A stretch of DNA of 47,933 nucleotides from Desulforamulus aquiferis (GCA_004143605.1 AWVY01000021.1:76040-123972), one strand, 5' to 3'; positions 10,234 to 19,475 are shown, counted from the first letter of the stretch. Made by a program: numbers and translations. The notes: generated by a model not told the origin, from the sequence alone.

Positions 10234-10581
10234 CTAATGATTTCCACCACAATTACACTGTGTTGGATTGGTTCTCAGAGAACCTGCTGCATAGGCTTCA
10301 GCCACTTCTTCCAGTGGACCTGTGGCCCCATTGAGCACCTTAATGCCCATTTGCTGCAAAGCTTGAATCATATGCCCTCCTATGCCCCCGCAAATGATAG
10401 TATCAATATTTTCATTTTTAAGCATATGGGCCATACCGCCATGGTTATGCTGAAGTCCCTCATTTGAAATAATTTGTTTTCCTCTAACCTTGCCATTTTC
10501 TAACTCAATAAGGGCAAACTCCTGTGTAGTACCGAAATGCTCATTGACCATTCCATTTTTGGCTGGCATTGCAATTTTCAT
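10234..10581 (-). CDS. NifX/NifB-fold (ORP-like) dinitrogenase-cofactor family protein
   Basis: A 115-residue protein of the PF02579 fold (the RNase H-like domain of NifX, NafY, the NifB C-terminus and the orange protein ORP). Seen: KIAMPAKNGMVNEHFGTTQEFALIEL, the HNHGG loop, GGIGGHMIQALQQMGIKV and a Cys-rich tail (CNCGGNH). The ATG at 10581 is preferred because AAAGGAG lies nine bases upstream; it overlaps the upstream zinc-ribbon gene by 41 bases. ORP binds a Mo-Cu-S cluster in Desulfovibrio; metal binding here is inferred from the His/Cys-rich sites only. Last gene of the operon. No nitrogenase gene is nearby, so a nitrogen-fixation role is unlikely. Confidence 0.85.
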   Translation of the reverse strand: MKIAMPAKNGMVNEHFGTTQEFALIELENGKVRGKQIISNEGLQHNHGGMAHMLKNENIDTIICGGIGGHMIQALQQMGIKVLNGATGPLEEVAEAYAAGSLRTNPTQCNCGGNH

Positions 10582-10732
10582 TGTTGAAATCTCCTTTATC
10601 ATTTTTGTTAACCTGCTCACTAATCTTTTCTAAGCATCCCCCGCAGCTACACCTTGGTTGTTCTACACCTTTATTGTAAAGGCGAAGGTATTCCACAATC
10701 TTCCCACACTGGACGCATCGGAATCTTATCAT
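10541..10732 (-). CDS. small zinc-ribbon-like protein
   Basis: A 63-residue protein with a CVQCGK pair near residues 6-9 and CSCGGC near residues 28-33, giving a likely metal-binding knuckle, followed by a charged tail (ISEQVNKNDKGDFNNEN). It starts three bases after the ferredoxin-MinD gene and its end overlaps the next gene, so translation is probably coupled. Short Cys-rich proteins of this type accompany NifX-fold/MinD clusters in anaerobes. No function is assigned. Confidence 0.7.
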   Translation of the reverse strand: MIRFRCVQCGKIVEYLRLYNKGVEQPRCSCGGCLEKISEQVNKNDKGDFNNENCNASQKWNGQ

Positions 10733-10735
10733 AAT

Positions 10736-11593
10736 TTATTCTCCCAGCAATTTGTTAACCTGTTGCCAAAGGTCTCTAATTGCAGAAGTAACCTCATTTT
10801 CCCCTATATCCGTAACTGGTCTGCCCTGTAGCATGGATTGGGAGAGTGACTGGTTATACGGTATTTTACCTATTACCGGAACCTTAAGATTACGTGCGGC
10901 CTTTTCTATTTCACTACACTGTTCTTCATCTAAATCATATTTATTTATACAAACTGCCGCAGTACAGCTAAAGGTTGCCGTGACCCGGAGGATTCTTTCC
11001 ATATCATGCAGGCCAGACATAGTAGGTTCTGTAACGATGAGTGCTACATCCGTGCCCGCTAAAGAAGATATGACAGGACAGCCAATGCCAGGGGGGCCAT
11101 CACTTATAATCAATGGTATCTTTCGCTCTGAAGCAATCTCCCTGGCTTTTTTCCGCACTACATTTACCAGCAGGCCAGAATTTCCTTCAGCTATGCCAAG
11201 TTTAGCATGAACCATCGGTCCCCATTTAGTTTCTGATTTGAACCAGTTACCGGACAAGTGCTCTTTAAGTTTAACTGCTCCAGTGGGGCAGACTAGATGA
11301 CAAAGGCCGCAGCCTTCACAGGCATAAGCATTTACTTGAAATTCTTTAATGGCAGAAAATCTACATAGTTCTTGACAAAGACCACATTTTGAACAAGCAT
11401 TCAGAGATATTTCTGCCTTAATGCCCCCTATAAAGGGTGGGCTTCTTTAACCTCCGGGTTCAATATTAGGTGCAGGTTAGCGGCATCCACGTCACAATCA
11501 CAAATAACGGAACCCTTTGCCAGGGTGGCAAAGCACCCAGTAAACTGGTTTTGCCAGTTCCACCTTTACCACTCACAACTGTAAGCTCCCTCA
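10736..11593 (-). CDS. MinD-type ATPase with inserted 2x[4Fe-4S] ferredoxin domain (second copy)
   Basis: About 286 residues after repair of two T-run losses, near 11534 and 11432. Begins MRELTVVSGKGGTGKTSLL (deviant Walker A), continues CDCDVDAANLHLIL, then two ferredoxin motifs (CSKCGLCQELC, CEGCGLCHLVCP), and the ATPase resumes with IISDGPPGIGCPVISSLAGTD and VTEPTMSGLHDMERI. The ATG overlaps the upstream stop as ATGA, typical of coupled translation. In Desulfovibrio the orange-protein operons carry the same pair of ferredoxin-MinD ATPases, which associate with ORP. The likely role is cofactor or cluster delivery; the substrate is unknown. Confidence 0.88.
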
Positions 11594-12436
11594 TTTGGCC
11601 ACCTCCCTCCGCACCTGCCGGAACAACTCAGCAAATCTTTCCGTCCATGCCGAATCATGTTCCACAAGGGTTATTCCCCTTGAGTAAGAACGAGCAATCT
11701 CCATCTGTAAAGGGATCCTCAGCAATATCCTAATTCCCTTCTCCTGACAATAACGATCGATTATTTCGCTACCTGGAACATCTCTGTTAATTATTACACC
11801 GTATGGAACCTTAAGCACATTAAGCATATCTACAGCTAAAGACAAATCATTAAGTCCAAAGGGAGTGGGCTCAGTTACGAGCAGGCAGTAATCCGTTCCC
11901 TCCACAGCTGCCATTACCGGACAGGAACTGCCGGGAGGACCATCTATAATGGTTATAATTTCCTTTTCAGCAGTATTTCTTACGGCCTTTATTACCGGAG
12001 GACTAGCATGAATACCAAGGTTTAATCTTCCGGTGATAAGTTTTAATTCTCCTGATCGTCCAATATTTACCGTTCCTACTTTTCTTGGAGCAGGTACTAA
12101 AGCACCCGAAGGACAGAAATGCCAGCAAGCACTACAGCTATGACAAACGTCAGGAAAGATTACCAGAGTTTTCTTTAGAAATGCTATAGCTTTAAAGCGA
12201 CATACTTCTGCACATTTGCCACAATATTGACATTTATCATAATCTACTTGTGGAATAGGCAGACTTACATTGGTACTTTTAATAGCATCCTGTCTAATAA
12301 ACAGGTGTGCATTAGGTTCCTCCACATCGCAATCCAGCAGTTGAACAGGCTGATCATTTAATATGGCTAAGGCTAAACTGGTTGCGACCATTGTTTTACC
12401 GGTGCCGCCCTTACCACTGGCCACAGAGATGTTCAT
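11591..12436 (-). CDS. MinD-type ATPase with inserted 2x[4Fe-4S] ferredoxin domain (first copy)
   Basis: An intact 281-residue protein. Deviant Walker A SGKGGTGKTMVATSLA (residues 7-22), LLDCDVEEPNAHLF, ferredoxin motifs CQYCGKCAEVC and CHSCSACWHFCP (about residues 71-112), switch region IIDGPPGSSCPVMAAVEGTD, and VTEPTPFGLNDLSLAVDML. It pairs with the next gene, which has the same layout, so the two may form a heterodimer. The gene starts 12 bases after the NifX-fold gene and ends in an ATGA overlap. Cytoplasmic; inferred to supply energy or electrons for metal-cluster handling by the ORP-like proteins. Confidence 0.9.
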   Translation of the reverse strand: MNISVASGKGGTGKTMVATSLALAILNDQPVQLLDCDVEEPNAHLFIRQDAIKSTNVSLPIPQVDYDKCQYCGKCAEVCRFKAIAFLKKTLVIFPDVCHSCSACWHFCPSGALVPAPRKVGTVNIGRSGELKLITGRLNLGIHASPPVIKAVRNTAEKEIITIIDGPPGSSCPVMAAVEGTDYCLLVTEPTPFGLNDLSLAVDMLNVLKVPYGVIINRDVPGSEIIDRYCQEKGIRILLRIPLQMEIARSYSRGITLVEHDSAWTERFAELFRQVRREVAK

Positions 12437-12448
12437 ATAATCACCGCC

Positions 12449-12808
12449 CTATCTACCATGGGGACCTACATTTGGAGCTGATGCCTCGCTTAGGAGACCC
12501 TTTTGATAGCTTTCCACCACATCTTTAACCTTGCCAGAAACACCAATATATACCTTAATGCCCGCCGCCTCCAATCCTTTATAAGCGTTCGGACCTATAT
12601 TGCCTGTAATTACCGCCTGTACTTGTTGGTCATTCAATAAGGTAGCTGTGGCAATACCCGCCGCCCCCGGAGAAAGTCGACCACTGTTTTCTATGGCTGA
12701 ATACTGACCTGTACCAGTATCATAAAGGACAAAGTACTCACACCTTCCTAAACGGGGATTTACCCCACTATCCTGGTTTTTCCCGAAGGCAGAAATGGCT
12801 ATCATCAT
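12449..12808 (-). CDS. NifX-fold (ORP-like) protein, first copy
   Basis: A 119-residue PF02579-family protein: MIAISAFGKNQDSGVNPRLGRCEYFVLYDT at the N-terminus, a SPGAAGIATATLL loop where the other copy has HNHGG, then VITGNIGPNAYKGLEAAGIKVYIG. It lies 26 bases after mrp and 12 bases before the ATPase pair. The two NifX-fold proteins of this operon are only distantly alike, and the His-rich loop is missing here, so they probably bind different ligands or form a heterodimer. The C-terminal HGR is short and lacks Cys. Confidence 0.87.
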   Translation of the reverse strand: MMIAISAFGKNQDSGVNPRLGRCEYFVLYDTGTGQYSAIENSGRLSPGAAGIATATLLNDQQVQAVITGNIGPNAYKGLEAAGIKVYIGVSGKVKDVVESYQKGLLSEASAPNVGPHGR

Positions 12809-12834
12809 AATACTTCCTCCAATCCTAAAGGATA

Positions 12835-13674
12835 CTAACTTACTTGGCTCTTGACCTTCAGCAAATTAGGTATTTCCTCAAAGGCGTTAATATCTGCCTC
12901 CTCTACCCGGCCATTGTCACATAATTGTGTAAATTTAGGATCGATGGCAAGTACCTCCAAAACCGGCAGAGCATCAAAGGTATCTCCCTTTGTCAAAGCT
13001 TTGCCAAAGATTTCAAGACGGTCTCCACATTTTGGCAGGTAAAGTAGGCCATATTTTGCACATATCCAAAAGGGGAGTCTCCATAATACCTGCCATGCGC
13101 ACAGCCTTCTTGACAACCATGACAGCCAAATCCTGTGGAGATGTTACTACTACAATACCATCTACCGGAATTTGCTGCATTACAGTCAAGGGAACATCCC
13201 CTGTACCTGGCGGCATATCAAGCAGAAGATAATCCAGTTCACCCCAATTAACATCCGTCCAAAACTGCTTCACTGCACCGGCAATAATTGGGCCTCTCCA
13301 GATAACAGGTTCATCCTCACTCTCCAATAACAGGTTTAAAGACATAATTTTAATGCCCTTCTGGCTGATGGCTGGAAGGAGCAGCCCTTGATTGGGGGGA
13401 ACCCTTTTAACTCCAAACATTTTAGGTATACTTGGGCCGGTAATATCTGCATCTAAGATTCCTACCCTATAACCCAATTTTCTTAAATTTACAGCCATAA
13501 GTGAAGTTACTGAAGATTTACCCACACCACCCTTACCGCTCATCACAGCAATAACCCTGGCTATTTTACTTTGGCCACCGGGATAGAGCTTTGGTGGGGC
13601 ACTGCACTTTTCACCCCACAGGTGCCCTCTTTCATTTCCCCACAGCTTGAACACTCATTACTTTGACCACTCAT
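12835..13674 (-). CDS. mrp: Mrp/ApbC (NBP35-type) iron-sulfur carrier ATPase
   Basis: About 280 residues after repair of an A-run loss near 13574 and G and C losses near 13078 and 13052. N-terminal Cys cluster (CSSCGEMKEGTC), deviant Walker A VMSGKGGVGKSS, GILDADITGPSIPKMFG, LLLDMPPGTGDVPLT, TSPQDLAVMVVKKAVRM and, after repair, the TCPKCG motif that bridges a [4Fe-4S] cluster in the Mrp dimer. Mrp proteins carry and transfer Fe-S clusters in the cytoplasm. First gene of the six-gene ORP-like operon, about 107 bases downstream of the promoter at 13788-13814. ORP operons of Desulfovibrio also contain an Mrp homologue. Confidence 0.9.
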
Positions 13675-14087
13675 GATTTTGGCTTCCTCCCTTAAATGTT
13701 ATCTTATTCCAGGCCGAATATTATCTCTTTATTTGTACTATAATCCAGCCTTCACAATTTAAATTATGGACATCCGCTCAAAACCATATTATAGCTATTA
13801 TGAACTAATGTCAATAAAATAATGTAATATTTTTATAAATTTTATTTAGCTATTTAATTTTACACTTATTAGCTTATTACAATTTAAAAACTATATATAA
13901 ATTTAAGCACTCTATAATTTTGCTACGCAATTCCATTTTAGGTATTTTAAATAATAATTTATATATTTTATTTGACTTTGATTTTAATTTAATTCTATAC
14001 TATAAGTAGATTCCTTTACTTAACCAGTTTGTAAAAATTAAGGGCTTCTATGTTGTTTTTGGATAATAGCCACAATGGGGTGGGAAT
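13675..14087. other. AT-rich divergent intergenic region
   Basis: About 410 bases, strongly AT-rich, between mrp (minus) and the RadC-like gene (plus). Apart from the mrp promoter and box, it holds the roughly 107-base untranslated leader of mrp. From 13815 to 14060 I see no gene, repeat or clear hairpin. Confidence 0.6.
13769..13814 (-). promoter_or_regulatory. promoter of the mrp/ORP-like operon with the DUF134-type box
   Basis: Minus-strand TTGACA (13809-13814) and TATAAT (13788-13793) are separated by 15 bases (possibly 16 if one base is missing). Downstream of the -10 the plus strand reads GACATCCG, then CTCAAAACCATATTATA (13769-13793), differing at two of 25 positions from the box over the start of the DUF134 gene. 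There is no -24/-12 (sigma54) element, unlike Desulfovibrio ORP operons. Confidence 0.75.
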
Positions 14088-14826
14088 ATGGATTTAACAA
14101 AATCTGTTCTATGTCTAGAAGAAGTAAAAAAATTGCTTATCTACCTACAGAGCATTTTGTAATTGTTTTTCAGGAACCTCCGGAAATCTCTTTTTATATA
14201 CATCATCAGATGATGACGCTGTATCTGTCCAAGCCCCTTCTATTTCTCAAATGCTAAGCTTAATCCATCAGCATTGCCTTCATAATCCCAGAGCTGTAAT
14301 CATTCATAATCACCCTGCTAAACATGCCCTTACTTGTTTGCCCAGTAATTGTGACGTTATTAGCAGCCAATTACTTCGCTGGCAATTAGCTGCCGTAGGC
14401 ATTGAACTGACTGACGGTATAATCGTGAGCGAAAAAAAATATTGGTCCTTTCGGGACCATAACCTTCTAGACAATCAATGGGTAATTTGCTCAGGTGAGG
14501 ACTTACTAAATTTTATTTTTTGTGTAATAAATCAACTTAGCTTCATATTTCCTAAATACTCAGAGGATATTGAGCACTTTAATGAAGAGATAATCAATCT
14601 TTTGGAGAAACTTGAAGAGAAACCAAAGGGCTGGAAGACAATATTTAGTTTAAAAAAGAGTCCCCTTATCCCGAATATCAACTACAAAACCAATCCTCTC
14701 TTGGAGATACTGGCCAGTAAGATACGTCAACTGGATTTATCTAAAAATCATGTTGTCAAGTATAATCAAGTGCTCTCCTTCGGAAAGAGTATCCAAACCG
14801 AATTGTGCGGCGGCTGCTATCATTAG
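14088..14826 (+). CDS. RadC-like JAB (MPN+) domain protein
   Basis: About 246 residues after repair of two run losses (A run near 14123, T run near 14170). The JAB/MPN signature is clear: AVIIHNHPAKHA followed by LPSNCDV and DGIIVSEKKYWSF, matching the HNHP...S..D metal site and tail of RadC proteins. The helix-hairpin-helix N-terminus of true RadC is missing; the protein starts almost directly with the JAB domain. A C-terminal extension of about 120 residues ends in CGGCYH. RadC-type domains are predicted zinc hydrolases, often on mobile DNA, with no proven repair role. The stop overlaps the convergent permease gene by four bases. Confidence 0.75.
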
Positions 14827-15377
14827 TTGGAAAGCTCCGTTCCAGAACTGCCAATGGATGTCTTGTCAATATCCCTATCACCCTTATTTCTATCAACAAA
14901 TTTCTCCACCATAAAACCAGTTGCAATAATCGTAGGTAGGGTTAGAAATAACCTGGCTAGCGCAAACTTCCAGCCAACAAATCTCACTTCCATCATAATC
15001 ATGGGGATTTTAATGGTAGCCCAGGTACAAAGAAAAATAACCCCATTGGAAAGACGACAACCTTTCTTTAGCATCGCATCCACCACTGGGAAACCAGCAT
15101 AAAGGGGTCCCGCTGCAGCTGAACCAACCAGAATAGAAATAAAAATCCCTTTGATCCCAGAACCCTTACCCACGTTCTTTTCTACTATATGTCTAGGTAC
15201 CCAGACATCTAACAATCCCACCAGGATCATGATTGGAGGAATAAATAGCAGCATTTCTACCAGATAGTCAAAACCCGTCTGAACTGCCATAGCTCCTTTG
15301 TTGGCATCAATTCTATATAGCATTAAATCCAAAATCACTACCATTAGGAATAAGAAATACTTTTTAAAGACAATCAT
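14823..15377 (-). CDS. half-size permease (YraQ/DUF318-like), C-terminal half
   Basis: A 184-residue membrane protein with about four to five hydrophobic helices (FLFLMVVILDLML; MLLFIPPIMILVGLL; IFISILVGSAAAGPLYAGFPVV; a helix around WATIKIPMIMM; LFLTLPTIIATGFM). The pattern AAAGPLYAGFPVVDAMLKKG is typical of the YraQ-type permease family. It starts directly at the stop of the next upstream half-permease (TAA then ATG), so the two are co-translated and probably form one transporter. The C-terminus is charged and soluble. Substrate unknown; the neighbourhood suggests a metal ion or complex. Confidence 0.75.
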   Translation of the reverse strand: MIVFKKYFLFLMVVILDLMLYRIDANKGAMAVQTGFDYLVEMLLFIPPIMILVGLLDVWVPRHIVEKNVGKGSGIKGIFISILVGSAAAGPLYAGFPVVDAMLKKGCRLSNGVIFLCTWATIKIPMIMMEVRFVGWKFALARLFLTLPTIIATGFMVEKFVDRNKGDRDIDKTSIGSSGTELSN

Positions 15378-15862
15378 TTATACCATTACCCCCATCAGAA
15401 GACCAATTATTATGGCGAACCCAAAGCAAGAATATTACGGCTAAGTGTAAAGGATTTGCCAAAATACTTTATTTCCGCCGGTGCTGTAAGGATGCCCACC
15501 ATAAGTAATGTGGTACAAAAGCAGGCAACAGCTGTAACACTGGCACCTGCCTGCAGCAGTGAGCCAGCCAGGGGAAATGCCACAAAGGCAGGCATTAATG
15601 TAATGGACCCCACCAGGGAAACCATGATAAGTCCCAACAGGCTCCGGTCACTAAAGAGGGTTCTTATGGTTTCTGGAGGTAGCACCGCCAGGGAAAATCC
15701 TAAAATTCCAATAATACCTAAAATAGAGGGCAAAAGGTTCATAAAGGACTTTTTGGCAATTTTTAATGCCTTGATAGTCCTTTGCCTATCCTTAATCCAG
15801 GATATAAGCAGGCACATCCCTGTAATTATAAAAAGTCCAGTAATAAAACTCAATAATATCAC
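15378..15862 (-). CDS. half-size permease (YraQ/DUF318-like), N-terminal half
   Basis: About 161 residues after repair of one missing G near 15418, which replaces the apparent ending LALGSP with LALGFAIIIGLLMGVMV. Four or five hydrophobic helices; the segment VGSITLMPAFVAFPLAGSLLQAGAS aligns by pattern with GSAAAGPLYAGFPVVDAML of the following gene, so the pair looks like two homologous halves. A GAGGTGATATT site precedes the ATG. Likely an inner-membrane complex with its partner; substrate unknown. Confidence 0.72.
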
Positions 15863-15994
15863 CTCGATTATTTCAAATCTAGTTTATATATTATTCTTTT
15901 TAATTTTTATAACTCCTTCCTTTTTAGCCATTTTTTATATTCTTATAGCTTACCAAGGTAAAAAAAAAGAACCTGCCCTATTAAGCAGATCCCC

Positions 15995-16620
15995 TTATAT
16001 TTTTCTTATAAGATACCAGTAAAGTAAATACATCCCCATTATAAATGGCAGGAGAACCAGCAGCTTTTTCCTCTGATTTCGCCGGTTATTTTTACTAATA
16101 CCATTATACCACTGGCCCCAATTTCCTCCTGTGGTTATATAGGCGGAGGGCTGAGTCCTAACGATCCATTTCCTAAGGGATTCATTCCCCTCCCTCAGCC
16201 AAAATCCATGGCTGGTTAAGGCCATTAGCTTGAAAAATTCATCTAAGGATTGCGCCATAACCTCCCAGGTTGGGCCGTGAAAAACAGCAATGTTACTAGC
16301 CAGTTCAATTTCTCCCCTGGTTTTCATAATCTCTAAGGTATCCACTAATTCATTGGCGGGAGCCATTCCATTTAACTCAAAAATAATACGATCCACACCT
16401 GGAATCTTAATAAGTTTACGAACTTCTACTAAATTAAAGCCCTTTTCCCAATCCCAGCTCTTAATTTTTACCCTTGGGCCATAATCTGGCAATTCTCTTT
16501 CTCCCCACTCGGATTGAATTACCAGAATGCGTTCATTTGTAAAAACCTCCCTTATTAATATATCTATTAAGGTAGTTTTACCTGAACCAAGAAACCCTTG
16601 GATAACATTAACAGCCTCAT
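15995..16620 (-). CDS. divergent COG0523-like P-loop GTPase with C-terminal membrane anchor
   Basis: About 208 residues after restoring one G near 16591, which yields MRLLMLSKGFLGSGKTTL from an ATG at 16620 preceded by GAGGG. The P-loop (GFLGSGKTT) resembles COG0523/CobW proteins, and FELNGMAPANEL stands where EPTG-type motifs occur. The CxCC metal motif of COG0523 is absent, and there is no CobW C-terminal domain. Instead the protein ends with a hydrophobic helix (LLVLLPFIMGMYLLYWYLI) and RKI, as in a tail-anchored protein. It overlaps the end of the upstream COG0523 gene by about 40 bases. Possibly a membrane-bound partner of that metallochaperone; function unknown. Confidence 0.65.
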
Positions 16621-17600
16621 AGCCTGCACCCTCAAACAAACGGCCCAGCTGTTCTTCCTTCAAACTCACACCTATCACCACTGCTCTGCCAGTAGATTGA
16701 GGGGTGGTTGTGTTAATCTCCCAATCACCACCAACATACTCGAAGTGAAGCCATTCCCCAGTCCCGGCACAATACCTTTAGCCCGCAAAACCTGTCCAAA
16801 CTCTTCATTTTTGCCCAGGTTAGCTAATATTTTTTGCAAGGAGCTGGGATTGAATAACCTGGGGCTTTCCCAGGACCAGCTTTGAAAAACTTCGCCCGCT
16901 GTAAGCTGGTGGCCATGGCAGCGGCAATTTCCTGTTGATGAAAGGAAATTTGACCTGGTAGGGATAATTTGAATGTGGGTAGTGTTTGATTGAGAAAAAC
17001 TTCTGGGGAGACATTTGCCTCCAATATCTGTTTACCACTTATCTCTTTCCAGGGAGAGGTGACCATTCCTGCCCTGGGATTGATTTGCCGAAGAGTATGA
17101 ACTAGCCTTCTCAGACTCTCCCCCTCCATCCCACTGGTCTTACTAATTATTAGTGTTTTGGCATGGCTTACCTGGTCCTTATAAAATTGGCCAAAATTCC
17201 TCAGATAGATATTGGCCTTTTGTGCATCCACCACCGTAATCACATGATCAATTTCCAACGAGTTGTTAAACACACTTTGCTTGAGGATTCCTATTATTTC
17301 TGATAGTTTTCCAACTCCCGTTGGTTCGATAATAATTCTCTGAGGCTTTACCTTATCTAAAGCTTCCAATAACACCTGGGTAAAATCTCCCTTTAGTGAG
17401 CAGCAAATACAACCGGAGTAAATCTCTTTCATCTCCACAGATTGCTTAGCCAGGATCAAGCCATCTATTCCCACCTGGCCAAACTCATTCTCAAGCAGGA
17501 AGATTTTTTGCTCCTGATAACATTCCTTTAATAGCTTATCAATCAAAGTGGTTTTTCCAGCTCCTAGAAAGCCTGAAATTATATCAACCTGTGCTTTCAA
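16578..17600 (-). CDS. COG0523 (CobW/ZigA-type) metallochaperone GTPase
   Basis: About 340 residues after repair of two G losses (near 16893 and 16759). P-loop SGFLGAGKTTLIDKLL, the diagnostic GCICCSL metal-binding motif, and IIEPTGVGKLSEI. After repair the C-terminal CobW_C domain appears: VFQSWSWESPRLF, VLRAKGIVPGLGEWLHFEY and VVIGVSLKEEQLGRLF. Many COG0523 proteins deliver zinc to client enzymes under zinc limitation. I choose the TTG at 17600, nine bases after GGGAGG; an in-frame ATG 18 bases upstream overlaps that site. The flanking TIGR03943/permease pair and the ZnuA-like protein support a role in metal homeostasis. Confidence 0.87.
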
Positions 17601-17626
17601 TTGATAACAACCTCCCATTTAAACAT

Positions 17627-18406
17627 TTAATAGTACTGATAAATATAGGGATCGGGGGGTGGAGCTATCTCTTCAATATTTGTTACCTGAACTACTGGCA
17701 GGCTATGGTCATCCAGCCTTAGAATTTTACCTCGCATTTTTACCCAGGTATTATCGGGATAGGGCGATGTTCCCTCGGCAGTAAACCCTACAATTACTGC
17801 ATCTGCAGCGCAGCAGGCAATGGCATACCGGGACACTAAATATTGGTTTTCCCCCAAAGCGCTATGACTCATTATGAAGCCATCCACTTCGATCTCTTTT
17901 CCTGAATACCTCTCAAGATAATCCATAATATCAACTAGTATCTCCAGATAATTCATTGACGTAATGGTGATAATACTCTCGGCATTTGTATTCTCCGGGA
18001 TAAGATCACGCTCACCACCAAAGTAAGCTGAATAATCCTCTGGCTCAGAAAACTCTTGGGTCAAGTCTGCTGCAGCATTACTTTGTGTCCGTGTGTACAT
18101 CATGCCTTTTTGTTCAGCCATGGAACTATCCAGCATTTTGGGTGGAAAAAGCAGAGGTGTAAGGCAAGCAAGCAATACAACTAAGCTAGCCAGTTTTATT
18201 GAAGGACGATAGCCATTTCTGATGTACAGCTTATAAACTAGCTCCAACGCTATGACTAAACATAACAGCAATAAGAATCCCAGGGAAAATTTTGTTAGGG
18301 AAATGAACCTTGGATTAATATAGTAGGTAATCTGTCCCGTTTTGAGCAGGATGGCAAGACTGTAGCTCAAACTAAGTAAGGCCATCAGCCTAATCAACGA
18401 ATTCAT
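17627..18406 (-). CDS. TIGR03943/DUF1980 (YcgQ-type) membrane protein
   Basis: An intact 259-residue protein. N-terminal helices (about residues 5-22, 36-58 and 74-90), then an extracytoplasmic domain ending in YIYQYY. Family signatures: VDGFIMSHSALGENQYLVSRYAIACCAADA followed by VIVGF and TWVKMRGKI. Such proteins are always coupled to a DUF318 permease, as here, where its ATG overlaps the permease stop by four bases. The domain after the helices resembles an OB-like exported domain with a Cys pair (ACC). The permease-TIGR03943 pair is probably one envelope transporter complex; substrate unproven, metal suggested by the neighbours. Confidence 0.85.
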   Translation of the reverse strand: MNSLIRLMALLSLSYSLAILLKTGQITYYINPRFISLTKFSLGFLLLLCLVIALELVYKLYIRNGYRPSIKLASLVVLLACLTPLLFPPKMLDSSMAEQKGMMYTRTQSNAAADLTQEFSEPEDYSAYFGGERDLIPENTNAESIITITSMNYLEILVDIMDYLERYSGKEIEVDGFIMSHSALGENQYLVSRYAIACCAADAVIVGFTAEGTSPYPDNTWVKMRGKILRLDDHSLPVVQVTNIEEIAPPPDPYIYQYY

Positions 18407-19451
18407 ATTACAATCACCGCCGTTAGATTAATAGCCACCCCAAGACAAAAGGCCAAGGTTGTTACCCAAAGGACCAACCATAACACAAAGCTCCATTTAA
18501 ATGCAGCCAGCATCATTAATACATTTTTCAAATCCACCATAGGGCCAAATACCATAAAAGCCACAACTGAGCCCGGAGTAAAGGTGTTTACAAAGGTACT
18601 GGCCACAAAGGCATCTGCCCCTGAGCAGAGGGATAATAAAAAGGCCACCAGCATCATAACAGCCACAGACCCTGTTTCATGGGAACCAGCACTAGTCAGC
18701 AAGGTTCTGGGCACAAAAACCTGAACTGACGCTGCAAGAAAAGCCCCTATCACCAGATAGTTCATAATACTAAAGAACTCCTCCTGGCTATGGGAAAATA
18801 CACTGAATAACTTATTTCTAAAAGAGTTGTCCCAGCCAGTTCCATGCTGCAAACCACAGCCACATAAATAGGGTGAATAATTTGGATTAAGGGGTATATT
18901 ATCCTGCCACCTGCCTATGAGTAAAAAGCCAACAATTATCGCCAGGAGGTAGCTCCCCCAAGACGCCAAAAAACAAATTCAGGCTGATTCATAAAAGCAA
19001 AATGAGTGGCCAATCCCACCACCGGATTAACCACCGGAGCGGTAAGGAGAAATACTGCAGCCAGTGGTGCCGGGACACCTTTTCCATCAAGCGGCGAACA
19101 ATAGGTACTAGCCACACTCGCAAAAGGGAAATATTAAGCCTAAGGAGCCTGAGACAACAATACCTAAAAACCAGGTTCTTGGCAAAAGCTCCTTATGGTA
19201 TCGGGAGATACAAAAACTTCTAACAGTGTCGAACCAATGACTCCAATGACAATGAAAGGAAGAGCCTCAATGAGAATGCTAAAAAATATAACATGAAGGT
19301 TACCCAAAGGCCCTTGATTTAATTGTGAAAGAAATTGACCCGATGTAAGCTTTAGCTGTGCGCCTATGAGCAATATAATGTTGATAAAAATAAGCAGAAA
19401 TAATATTGAAGAAAAACCTTTTCGCCTGGGAGTTGTCCCTGAATCAAACAT
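18403..19451 (-). CDS. DUF318 (YcgR-type) permease
   Basis: About 350 residues after repair of breaks between 18960 and 19170. Start ATG 19451 behind GGAGAT, giving MFDSGTTPRRKG. Multiple hydrophobic helices; the repaired middle carries the family motif FPLCECGLVPIVRRL, and the C-terminal half carries SLCSGADAFVASTF and FMVFGPMVDLKNVLML-like sequence. A hydrophilic loop holds CGCGLQHGTGW, a possible metal-binding patch. It forms an operon with the TIGR03943 gene. This pair plus COG0523 is a recurrent arrangement around zinc-regulated genes, so metal transport or export of a metal-binding compound is the leading guess. Confidence 0.8.
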
Positions 19452-19475
19452 AAAATCTCCTGCAAATAAATTTTT

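Noticed and set aside
10234-13674. NifX-fold proteins as nitrogen-fixation genes
   Set aside because: No nifHDK, nifB or nifEN is nearby; the neighbours match ORP/MinD/Mrp clusters.
13675-13760. A sigma54 (-24/-12) promoter upstream of mrp, as in Desulfovibrio ORP operons
   Set aside because: No TGGCAC-N5-TTGC-like element is present, whereas a good TTGACA/TATAAT pair is.
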